Shown here one piece after another: positions 44,157-54,086 of a DNA stretch of 64,000 bases (positions are counted from its first letter, which is position 1; every line of letters starts with the position of its first letter). The stretch is taken from assembly GCF_963678635.1 (NCBI RefSeq), contig NC_087062.1, positions 101,109,209-101,173,208 on the forward strand. Reading direction: 5' to 3'. The translations under genes and the position numbers were made by a program. The notes beneath the pieces were generated by a model that worked only from the letters and a program-made list of their open reading frames with translations, was not told the DNA's origin and did not search any database. Origin of the DNA: Symsagittifera roscoffensis. Lineage: Eukaryota; Xenacoelomorpha; Acoela; Convolutidae.

Positions 44157-45230
44157 TTGCTACCCAACAATCACATAGTCAGTCTTCACCGACATCATCC
44201 CAAGAAAACCCGACACCACTTTCAAGATAACCCATATACCTTTGAAGAACGACAAGCTCGCTTATCAGAACCACTAGAACCAGTTCAACGACAAGCACCT
44301 CTAAGCGAACCAACATATAACTTATACCCAACACTACCACAAGAATTAAGTAGAATAAGAAATCCTAGTCAAAACCAAAATACAGTCGAAATCAATAGAC
44401 AAATTATACATCCTCGACGAAACAGAAATTTTCAAACTCCCCAAGTTCATTTTGATATACCTCAATCCCCATCACAACACACTCCAGAAAACCCCATTGG
44501 TATATTACCAGAAACCCCTACGCTTCTTTCACAACGTAGCACCTCAAGCCTACCATCAGATTACTTAGGTTCAACACCAACATCTGAACAAATACGTGAA
44601 AATCCCTTTAACCCCCCAAATCAGGCATCACGACTACCATATTGGACAACACATTCATTCACACAAGGTGAACCAAATTTAATAAACGATCCAATAAATA
44701 TTTCTACGGATACAACAACATCCTCATCACTACCAGAAACATTATCACTACCATCAACACCATCAATAAGCCAGATTTCACCACCACCTTTTAACTTAAA
44801 TTTCCCAAATAATCTCGACGCAAGATATCGAGAACAATCATCAACAACTATACCTTTAAGACTAGACTGGAATACATTCACAGCACCTCCACCATTATTT
44901 GGACAACACCTAGAAAGTAACCGACTCCACAATTGGGCACTTAATAGACTACAATATAGACAAGACATTCACGAAGACATACGTGCTCATAACATCCAAA
45001 TACTCCAACAGAATAGTTTACAATTAAAGTTTGAAATCACAGTTAAATTAAACAACATTACTCAACATCCCTACCCATTAAATCCACCAAACATAACAGC
45101 TCAATCACTACCACCACCATTTATAACCACTGAAGTAATATATAAATACGACAGATATACCAAAAAGACAATTGGTTACATCACATTTTATAACCCATAC
45201 TCAGGATTATCATACAAATGTATATTCTAA
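44157..45230 (+). pseudogene. Pro/Ser-rich ORF (B1), altered N-terminus
   Basis: From about 44214 onward this frame matches B2: Pro/Ser/Thr/Gln-rich and probably disordered for about 200 residues (PSDYLGSTPTSEQIRENPFN). A better ordered C-terminal part of about 130 residues follows, with RLHNWALNRLQYRQDIHEDI, FEITVKLNN and YDRYTKKTIGYITFYNPYSG. Upstream, B1 lacks about 40 bp present in B2 and the frames differ, so the first 20 codons here are out of frame. No in-frame ATG exists at the conserved N-terminus in either copy, suggesting a spliced or non-AUG start. Its end overlaps the env start by 13 nt. Function unknown. Confidence 0.55.
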
Positions 45231-47823
45231 AGTTATTAATTTTTCTCCATCTCCTTTTTCCAGTAATCTCAAATCAAAACATAAACCCTTCTCCCCGCAC
45301 AGGACCCCAAGATTTATTAGTAACACATTACGATTGTGAAGAAAACGAACAAAAAACACTACACAAGTATGCAATAAATCAAGTATCACAATGCGAAACA
45401 GAACCCCAAGCCATAGAAACAACAAATGTAATAGCGACACTCTATTCAAAAGCCCGAGCAACTACAGTTATAGGATATAAATTCACAGCAACATTTTCTG
45501 AAAAGAAAGTACATTGTTCACAAGTCTCAAACGAAAATAAAAACCGATTTGACCATGAATCATTCTATCAGAGTAATATAGAACGACTTTTACATCTCAA
45601 TCCCGAAGATTGTAAAAACGAGTTACTCCGACTAAACATCACAAAAAAAACACAGATAGAAAGTTAGTAAATTTCCAAGTTTTTTCAGATTCTGTACATC
45701 AAGCAGAACTTGAAAGATATCAAGGACATATAAAATTAGATGAAAAGTACCCATATAACGGCGCACACGGACGATTAACTTATGACGTACACGATAAACA
45801 CTGGATACAACACATTGGTATAAATAACCCATCAAACTGCAAAGCAGACACAAAAAACAAAGGATACCAAGAGATCATGTTTTTCGATTGGAAAATACAA
45901 CTCGAAAAAATACAACTCACACGAGATTTATCAGACAACACAATGATCTATCAAGGAATCAGATTACCTTGTAAAAACGACCAAGGTTATTGCGACCCTA
46001 CAACACGAACACAAGCAACAATTGTTTGGTTCCCTGAAGACACATGTACAACATTTCAAGTAGCAAAAATACACGCTCGTATGATAAAATTTCACGAAAA
46101 ATATTTTATACAATCAATACCATATGAACAAGTAAATCCATTACGAAAAATAAGTTCTAATTTTAGAAACATTCATAATATAGAAAATAAATTAACACGT
46201 TTTCAAATATATCAAGAAACAGAACTTGCATGTAAATACAGAAACCCACTCCACAAAACACAGTACTCCGAAATATTAGTTGAATACGAAAATGGATTCG
46301 ACATGACCACTGGAAAAATAAAAGTCGACCCATACGCCAGAAGTCATCCTCCAAATGAAGGAACATCCTACATTCCAGTTCATTTTCAAAAGAATACAGG
46401 TCAACCTGGTGGACATTTAAAACCCCAAGACGGTCAAAGCACACGTTTACAAGAACTATCACTAATGAATAGTACATATTTCGGTAATATCCACTATGAT
46501 ATTCACTTAGACATGAAACTAGACTACACGATTAGCCGAATTTTTCAAGAAATGTCACTCTCTGAATTAGAAACACTACACCAACTATGCGAATTAGAAA
46601 GAACACAAATATTACAATCACTTGAACTAGCAGTATTAAAAATACCCTACGCAGGATATTTACTATCAGGAAATAGATCAAATTTTTTAGACTATGAAGG
46701 AAACATCTTATGGTTTTATACTTGTACTAAAAAAGTATCACCATTATACGTTTTTGAAGACAAACGATGCTATAAAAGAATCCCTATCTTTTATAAGAAC
46801 AAAGTACATTTCGTTGACACGCTTTCACGAAGAACCTATTTCTGGGATACCGCAGTCCCGTGTGGATCAAAAAATAGCCACAATGTAGTACAACTAAACC
46901 CTGATGAAGATAAATATTACCTTCTCACCCCATATCCCACATTAATGCAGCCACTCAAAAAATTTTCACCAGAAAGCATTCGCGCTATCGCTCGAAACCC
47001 AAACATAGACTTACAATCAATAGGAATATACTCAAAATCAGATATTCAACATCACATTCGAACACAACAATTCCAAGAATTATTAACACAAATGGACACA
47101 ATACAAAGACAATCAATTGACCAAAACTTACGCAAACTTGCCGAAACCGCAGGATTTGCAGACATCTATACGCAAGACTATAGCGGATATTTTAAAGACA
47201 TTAAAGATTATATATATCTAAACGGTGAAAAATACCGTCCCCAAGATATATCACCTATCAATATTTTTAGCTTTGTTACACTCAAGAACGAAATTCTTGA
47301 TTTTCTAGGATGGCCCTACTACATCTTAGAAAAATTGACTATTTTATACGCAATGTTTAACTTTATTGGATTTCTTTTCTCACTTTTAAAAGGAATCTAT
47401 AACACATGTGCTATACACACACAAGTAAACAGACAAGCAAGTGTACTCTTTGCAGGATTTTTTGGAATCTTTTCTACATCTATAAACAAAATTCTTCTAG
47501 ACGCACAAATAAAAGAATACAATACAAAAATAGCAACACGACAGAACACATATGACGAAGAACATAACAATGTAGACACAACGCCAACAGCACCACAGTT
47601 ACCACCCTTACCACATAACCATCCACTATCCCTAGTCCCACGAAATTTTCGAAATTTAGCAATTACACATAATCCAAATTTTCGACCAGCCATATCACAA
47701 AGTCCCATCCAACATATAATGACACACCAATCACAAGATGATAGTACTTATGAACAAATTATTGAACAACCCCATACCACCACTTTTCAGTCTCAAAATA
47801 ATAATTTTTTTAGCCCACGATGA
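45218..47823 (+). pseudogene. env: B1 envelope-like glycoprotein, frameshifted
   Basis: Same protein as the intact B2 gene. A signal peptide (MYILKLLIFLHLLFPVIS) begins an ectodomain with conserved cysteines. A 4-nt loss near 45640 relative to B2 shifts the frame and gives a stop at 45665-45667. The original frame continues from about 45660 to 47823, including GIRLPCKNDQGYCDP, the C-terminal hydrophobic segments and the cytoplasmic tail. Three residues present in B2 just before the second hydrophobic segment (near 47443) are missing in frame. The end overlaps ORF-X in ATGA (47820-47823). This copy cannot yield a full glycoprotein. Confidence 0.85.
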
Positions 47824-49628
47824 GCCGACAACTTGGATCCCTACACCGTTCAAATTCCCACCCAACCAACCTTACTACTCCCATTACAAAAATACCACTT
47901 TTTGCTTTCCCGCCACCCGATTTCCCAACCAGTAATGTAACATCCGGCATGAATTCCGATACTAATTCACACATCTCAGTTTTATACTCCACCTCACAAC
48001 TCAATAACCCGAATATTGAAACCCCCGATGAATTTGCCGACTCTGAACCATCTCCATCTAATCATTTTCACACCAATTTCTTAAATTTTTCCCAACCCCC
48101 TTTTCAACCCATACTACCAAATAACCCTGACCCAATCAATTCTACACCCTCTTATGCTTCCCAAGTCACTCCAACCTACTCCTCACTTCACTCAGACCAA
48201 TCATCTCATTCTCCAGACACCCCCCGAATCTCCCCAGAATTAGATAATTTCATTACCCTACAACAACAACCCTACCACATTGACACCCCAACCATAAACC
48301 AAATCTCATCCACAATAGACTCATCCAACCCTCCTACCCCTACACCCTCTTCATTTTATACCGAATCATTAGCACCATCATCCACATCTACCGAATCTTC
48401 ACTCAGCACTAATAGAGCTTACCGCACTTTTAAAAGAAAGTTCCCCAACCATCCTTTCCCAGCAAAACCAGGAACAGCCCGTGAATATATAAATCACCCA
48501 AATCACACTAACACAAAAGAATTTTTAGCTATCACCTTACCCTCATTTCCACAATACACCTTAAACACCCCTCACGACACTAAAGAAACACGCAGCTTTG
48601 TAGACGAATACGTTTTAATGCCTACCCTTCCTTGGACCTCATATTATCATTTTACTAATCCCCTTTGCTTACCTTTATCTAACACTCACATCGATATAGA
48701 ACAAAATAAGGACATGCTATACCGACTCACTACACCACTAACACCTAGACAATTTACTTACATTGGATATAAAAAATCACTAAAAACACACACTGCACCC
48801 CGAGCTAATGAATATACACTAGAATATTACGATCATAACATCATCAGAACTAACCAAGATCAATTCTTAGACGACGATCGCTTCGCTAATCCACAAATCA
48901 CCGAGAAATTTTTCATTAAGACACCATATGTATTTACACTAAATATCTTCGATCGCAAGTTTGACCACATTATTTCAGAAGCACTAACAGACACACAAGC
49001 CTACGAAAGTTTTAAAGAACGCTTCCAAACATTTTCACTAACCTTTCATTTCCTTGCACCACATGAAAGAGATTTGCACTGCTCACACGATATTATGTTG
49101 CGTACTAAACAAACACACACATATATTTATTATCGTTTCATCCAAAATCACTTTGACCTACACACTCCCTCCAGACAACCACACCATCGTTTTCAATTCA
49201 TCAATTCCAAATACACCCCACCATTCTTTCTTAACTTCACATATTGCATTAAAGATACTAACCTTCATGGTATTCTTCGAAATTATGATCCCATAACCTA
49301 AATGTATATTTTTGGTCCCATCACCAAGACCTTCAACGCAGAAGAATCCCGACCCTTCCTTATCCCACACGAGTTTGTACAACCTATAGAAATCCCCATT
49401 TTAGAATTCATCCATAACACTAAATTCAATCACAAATTATATAATCTAATCCAAAACACACCTTATGAATTTGCAGTTGGCACTGAAGAACTAACCACCA
49501 TTAAAGCACTTCAATTGCTTTGGCCACTGCTTCAAACTAAAAATATCATCCGCATCTTAGCTAAACTACTAACAACTTCCGATCTCATCCACGACATCTT
49601 CCCCCACGGTTTCTTCCCCGACGACTAA
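47820..49628 (+). pseudogene. ORF-X (B1): 601-codon unknown protein with one stop
   Basis: Identical architecture to the intact B2 ORF. Residues 1-200 are rich in Ser, Thr, Pro and Asn. A folded-looking region follows, beginning AYRTFKRKFPNHPFPAKPG. A single C-to-T change makes TAA at 49299-49301 where B2 has CAA, after which the same frame continues to 49628 (FVQPIEIPILEFIHNTKFNH, LLTTSDLIHDIFPHGFFPDD). No signal peptide, membrane span or recognised enzyme motif. Confidence 0.8.
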
Positions 49629-49631
49629 CAG

Positions 49632-49707
49632 GTAAGTATGAATTATACATATTACTAACTAATTAAAATATTAGAAACTCACCATTCTTTATCCATGTTT
49701 TCTTTAG
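49632..49707 (+). other. Short intron immediately after the ORF-X stop (B1)
   Basis: Three bases after the stop is a consensus donor, CAG/GTAAGTATG. 76 bp on is an acceptor, ATGTTTTCTTTAG. The same pair with a diverged interior is present in B2 (55608-55687). Both splice sites being kept while the interior changes argues for use. Confidence 0.6.
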
Positions 49708-51207
49708 AACTTTAGCCTTCATCCAACGATCATCTGGAAAATTCACAAAAGACAAATAAAAAGTAGCAAACTTCTTCAAAAACTGTTTAAAACCCTATTA
49801 AATTTTTGCACCAACAGTTAAATAAATATAATACCAATGCAGTAAATTAATTTATAAATTTTTTCCCAAATGCAGTAAATCTACTAATGATGAAAATTTG
49901 TAGCTTAATTTTCCCCAACAACTAGCAGTAAAATTGAAACTCTATGTAGTAAATTAATAAGGATCAAATGCAGTACTAACCTTTTGATATTTCCATTCAT
50001 TCGCACAAACATTCTATCCACACTCGCACAGCTCGCCCACGAAGAATTGTTTAAAATAATGAATTTCAGTTTCAAGCTTTCACACTCAACAACTCTAACA
50101 CACGATAACAAGTTTCAAACGTTCCTTTAACCCGGTTGGAAAGGAATTATATACTAAACAAAACTAACCAATGCAGCTTACTAAACACCACAACACATAG
50201 AATAACAGCATGATTAAGAAAAGAAAACCAAACGGTACCCAAACCGGATTAACCCAGTTTAAAACTGGATAATTTATTCTTTTGAAGACTATTATAAAGT
50301 CTAAGAAAGAAATAAAAAAACACAAAAAAGTCGAAAGACAAACCCATACCACAAACAATTTGATTTTTGAAAAAAAGGACACAACCAACAAAACATAAGA
50401 GAAACCACAACAAACCCAACATAAAACGTTGTCACATAACAGGACCTCTCACAAAAACCGCATGCAATCATACTCCCACTCCTGGCCTAACCCACCAGAA
50501 GAGGACGTCCTGAGCATGCTCTATAGCCGGCCTAACCCACCGTGCTACATCCACGCTTTGTGACCACACTCCTATTTTTAATAAGAGCTACTCAAGGGTG
50601 AGTAACTCTTCAAAATAACTGAACTAAAACAAAAAGCTTTTGTGAAAACAACTAACTAAAATCATAATTAAAAAATATTAAACTAATAAAAGTTTTATAA
50701 AATGTAAATTACATTATGCAATACATAGATCAGAATACAACACCAAGGACGAACATCCAACGACAAAACGACCCCACTACACTCGAGAAAGAATGGCCAA
50801 CTACAATCAATATGCCGCTCACAATCACAACTCAAAGGATTTAGAGTACGACTTGACTTCGCAGAAAAGGACTTCATTGAACTAGAACAATGACCACCTC
50901 GATGTTCAAGTATACGTACAGATCCGAGTAACCAGGCATCCCCTCCACGCACAATCTCCACGCCATTCCTAGACAAGATCAAAACACAAAGAAGTTCTCA
51001 TCAAATGAAACAGAAAAACCTGACATAGCCAACCATTCTGAAATCAGATTTGAGTTTGTTGCAAAGACCCAGTCGTTGTCATAAGATGACACAACGATCG
51101 AACCTGGAACTTCTCCAACAAGAGAACCCAGAAGAAATATGATGTTCGCCAAATATCAACGTCCATCATCCATCCTTCGAATTGCAGAAAAACTATTCTA
51201 AAAAACT
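49708..51207 (+). other. B1 3' untranslated region
   Basis: No sense-strand coding sequence. The repeated word ATGCAGTAAAT, or close variants, occurs five times in 49837-49977 and is also clustered in B2. GGCCTAACCCACC is repeated at 50484 and 50529. A stem-loop follows at 50583-50610. Sequence is largely shared with B2 54087-55607. Confidence 0.6.
50583..50610 (+). promoter_or_regulatory. Conserved 3' stem-loop (B1)
   Basis: AAGAGCTACTC-AAGGGT-GAGTAACTCTT forms an 11-bp stem with one mismatch. In B2 (54707-54734) the stem is kept with a G-U wobble while the loop sequence is replaced. Confidence 0.6.
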
Positions 51208-51225
51208 CTGTAAAACCCGGATGGG
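51208..51225 (+). promoter_or_regulatory. B1 polypurine-like tract
   Basis: CTGTAAAACCCGGATGGG lies immediately before the 3' LTR; GGATGGG is the purine-rich core. Kept in B2. Confidence 0.5.
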
Positions 51226-51636
51226 TGGAACCTGATCTAAACTTCATTTTATGATTGGATAAATTAGATATTTTACCAATGTAAAGTATTTAATATTAAC
51301 CAATCATGATCCATCTAACTAACAACCCACTTATTTGTAAGTGCTGAAATTACTTGTAATTTCAGCAACAGAGAGATTTGAATTTAACTTAGAAATTAGT
51401 TGACTCTCCAAGAAGACTTCAGCAACCGCAATAAACCAGTATACCCTAGATCTATTGAGCCTAGCAGAGACTAGTTAAACAACCTGAGACTAGATAAGTA
51501 TAAGAGTAAGATTAGGATCGGTATTAGACTAAGAAGTTGCACGAATCTATCCGGCCGAAAATAAGATAGCGTGACGAGCAGACGGTGTACCCTATCCGAA
51601 ATTACTCTATGAGTTATACCCATCGGTCTTAACTCA
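51226..51636 (+). repeat. B1 3' LTR
   Basis: 411 bp from TGGAACCTGATC to GGTCTTAACTCA, followed by the GTAG target duplication at 51637-51640. Five differences from the 5' LTR. Confidence 0.96.
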
Positions 51637-51640
51637 GTAG

Positions 51641-52164
51641 TCCTGGATATACTAATATTGGATTTTTTTCCTTTTCTCTTAATAAAATTTTTCAAAAACT
51701 CTGAAGTTTCTTCTTTTTTTGTATGACTTGTTTTTTCTATGCCTTGATCAATGTCTGGTAATTTAAAAGTTCAAATTCTATAAATAATCATCTTTGAAAT
51801 TTTTTGACAAATTTAAAAATTCGTTACTTTCGTTATATTATTTGTGTGAGACAAAATTAAAGCATTTCAGGCTAATTCCAATGCATTTTAAATGCGATAC
51901 GGCTAAACCATTGGTTACTTCGTTTGAGTAACTAAGGTTGAGGTCATTTGTGTTCGGTTACGAACACAACCAAAAAATTTTGAGAAATTAAAATGTAAAA
52001 AATCAATATTTTTGGTTTATGGAAAAATGCTAGTCATACAATTTCCATATTTGAAAAATACAAATCATAGACCTTTCATGCAATTTTCTGTACGTATGGA
52101 ATTGTATGACAAGCTTTTTTCTATATATGGAAATTGTGTGACTAGCCTTTTTGGTCAACCCGGG
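51641..52164 (+). mobile_element. X-family element, copy 2, right half
   Basis: Begins TCCTGGATATACTAATATTG, continuing exactly where copy 1 continues after GTAG, and ends TTTTTGGTCAACCCGGG, the inverse of the left end CCCGGGTTGACC at 32541. Left and right halves total about 929 bp. Confidence 0.9.
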
Positions 52165-52172
52165 TTGGCAAT

Positions 52173-52198
52173 AGTGTGTGTGTGTGTGTGTGTGTGTG
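52173..52198. repeat. (GT)n microsatellite
   Basis: About 13 GT units directly inside the intron, 5 to 30 bases from the DEG/ENaC exon donor site. Confidence 0.95.
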
Positions 52199-52207
52199 AC
52201 TTACAGA
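52198..52207 (-). other. 5' splice site of the DEG/ENaC exon
   Basis: Minus-strand CTCT/GTAAGTC, a consensus donor. The reading frame is lost into GT repeats right after it. Confidence 0.8.
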
Positions 52208-52532
52208 GGAGTGTGAACACATCCTGGTCCATGAGGGGCAGGAAGGACCAGTTGTCGCTGTGGGCCAGTTTGAGTTTGTCGTGCTGGACGGAGTTGCAGA
52301 GGATGAGGTCGGGGTATCTGGTGCCCTCCTGGGTGGAGTAATAGTACATGGTGCTGGTGGGGCGCTGGTTGTACTCGAGGAAGTTGTTGAGGGTGAAGCG
52401 GGCGAACTGCCAGAGGATGCAGAGGGAACAGACCAGACGGAGAACTGTGAGCACACACAGACTCCTCTTCTGCGCAGAAGAGTGCTCCTTCCACATCATC
52501 CCCCTCCGCCCACCAAACAGAGTCTCCTTCAT
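52205..52532 (-). CDS. Host exon: N-terminal part of a DEG/ENaC (amiloride-sensitive) sodium channel
   Basis: Minus-strand frame from ATG 52530-52532 to a donor CTCT/GTAAGT at 52205/52204. It encodes a short cytoplasmic segment (MKETLFGGRRGMMWKEH), a first transmembrane span (RSLCVLTVLRLVCSLCILWQ), then FLEYNQRPTSTMYYYS and RYPDLILCNS. The last two match the post-TM1 region of DEG/ENaC channels, where an aromatic/Pro stretch leads to the P-x-x-x-I-C-N box that opens the extracellular domain. Third codon positions are strongly GC, unlike the AT-rich flanks, as expected for a selected host exon. The frame stays open upstream, with LC just before the Met recalling the family N-terminus, so an upstream exon or acceptor is possible. 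The rest of the gene should lie at lower coordinates on the minus strand, beyond the nested X/B1 insertion or outside the window. Confidence 0.8.
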
Positions 52533-52574
52533 GCACAACTCACACCAACAGAACAGAACAGACCAACTACACAC

Positions 52575-53531
52575 TCCTCTTTAGGATGGATCAGCAAAAA
52601 GAATATCGATAAGCTAACAAATTCAACCAAGTTTGTGAACGAACTCTACAATAGACAGCCTTTTCAAAATAATTAAACACATTAAGAAAACTTCTGCCTT
52701 TCAAACCTTCTGCTCTGTTCAATAAAAGCTTCCAATTGAAAGTTTTGGAAATTAAATTCACATGTTTGCTCTGTGGCAAACTGATTTTTTCCAAAGATTT
52801 CTGAAGAAAAGTTTGAAAGTAAAATGAATAAAGTTGGGCGGGAACAACCAAAAACCAAATGCTTCAAAATAGTTACATACTCAAGTACCACCAATTGGAC
52901 TAACTAACGAGACGATTCGACATAATTACCAACTGTTGGTTAGTTTTACACAGTAAAGTTTTTTTCATGTGAAAGTGTACGCCATTTTTTGAAAGGAAAC
53001 TTTTAGTTCATTGAAACCAATAAGTTAAAATGAAGTGTACGAGTCGCTAAAACAAGCAGTCGGGCAAAATAAAATATTTCAAAAAAAACAGCAATTCAAA
53101 TGAGAAGATATCGTAAATGGGAAGTTCCGTAATGGGAAATTTTGTTTTCACACTTAGGAGTTTTAATAAGAGGCTGCATGTGCTACTTAAAAAGTAAGAA
53201 TTTCTAGTTTAGACTATAAATATTAAGTAGAGCAGACAGGAGACTAAATTGTTTATCAAACAGTGACCCATTTAATTTATGTCAAAAATCTGAAACAAGT
53301 GTAGCTCGAAATTTAGTCTGTTTAGAACAAGGAAATAAAAGTTTGAAGTAAGCAAGGGATTTTATTTCAACCAATCGGTCGATATTTCATTTTTTAGCTC
53401 CACGCACACCATCGCCGTTATATATTTTTTAAACCATCATGTGTAGGCTTGTTTGCTCTAATTTTTAAAAAGACTTAAAGAGCAGCTATTAAGCCAGAGT
53501 TGTAATGATGTTTCCGCACAAAACAAAACAA
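52575..53531. other. Non-coding region upstream of the DEG/ENaC exon
   Basis: AT-rich; no recognised gene or repeat end. It may hold the 5' part or promoter of the channel gene. Confidence 0.4.
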
Positions 53532-53661
53532 AACTGCTCGTATCAGGGCAAAGCCCTCAATGTCCCGACTGCCTCTCAAGGTCTATGGAGCAGTATTAAC
53601 CTGAAAAAAAGAATGTAAAAAATAAAAGTGACTTTTTTTTTAATTTAAATTTTGTAACAAT
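53532..53661 (+). mobile_element. Y-family element, copy F, truncated by B2
   Basis: ACTGCTCGTATCAGGGCAAA, then GCCCTCAATGTCCCGACTGCC and TCTATGGAGCAGTATTAACC. The match stops where the B2 LTR begins (53662), so B2 appears to have inserted into this element. The rest would lie beyond 64000. Confidence 0.7.
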
Positions 53662-54071
53662 TGAGTTAGGTTCGATGTGGTTAACTCATAGAGTAATTTC
53701 GGATAGGGTACACCGTCTGCTCGTCACGCTATCTTATTTTCGGCCGGATAGATTCGTGCAACTTCTTAGTCTAATACCGATCCTAATCTTACTCTTATAC
53801 TATCTAGTCTCAGGTTGTTTAACTAGTCTCTGCTAGGCTCAATAGATCTAGGGTATACTGGTTTATTGCGGCTGCTGAAGTGCTCGGGAGAGTCCAACTA
53901 ATTTCTAAGTTAAATTCAAATCTCTCTGGTGCTGAAATTACAAGTAACTTCAGCACTTACAAATAAGTGGGTTGTTAGTTAGATGGATCATGATTGGTTA
54001 ATATTAAATACTTTACATTGGTAAAACATTTAATTTATCCAATCATAAAATATAGTTTAGATCAGGTTCCA
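53662..54071 (-). repeat. B2 3' LTR
   Basis: About 410 bp, the inverse of the B1 LTR, from TGGAACCTGATC (54071) to the degenerate end at 53662 (TGAGTTAGG on the plus strand, where B1 implies TGAGTTAAGACC). The partner LTR lies outside, so no target duplication can be checked. Confidence 0.92.
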
Positions 54072-54086
54072 CCCATCCGGGTTTTA
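54072..54086 (-). promoter_or_regulatory. B2 polypurine-like tract
   Basis: The minus strand reads AAAACCCGGATGGG directly before the LTR, as in B1. Confidence 0.5.

Larger units (their letters stand above)
32946..51636 (+). mobile_element. Element B1: 18.7-kb retrovirus-like Ty3/Gypsy element with envelope and accessory genes
   Basis: Complete element: 411-bp LTRs, PBS, long leader, gag, pol (protease, RT, RNase H, integrase), two small membrane ORFs, a Pro-rich ORF, envelope-like glycoprotein, ORF-X, an intron and a 1.5-kb 3' untranslated region. GTAG is duplicated at both ends (32942-32945, 51637-51640). The LTRs differ at 5 of 411 positions by my count, so insertion is fairly recent. Even so it carries a frameshift in gag, a frameshift after RNase H, a stop and deletion in the integrase tail, a 4-nt deletion in env and a stop in ORF-X. 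About 18.7 kb is unusually long for a Ty3/Gypsy element. The sense strand is rich in A and C and very poor in G. Confidence 0.95.

Noticed and set aside
52142-52676. Alternative-frame ORFs around the DEG/ENaC exon, rich in Pro/Ser/Thr or Gly/Val
   Set aside because: High GC3 in the true frame opens the other frames; only one has family motifs and ends at a consensus donor.
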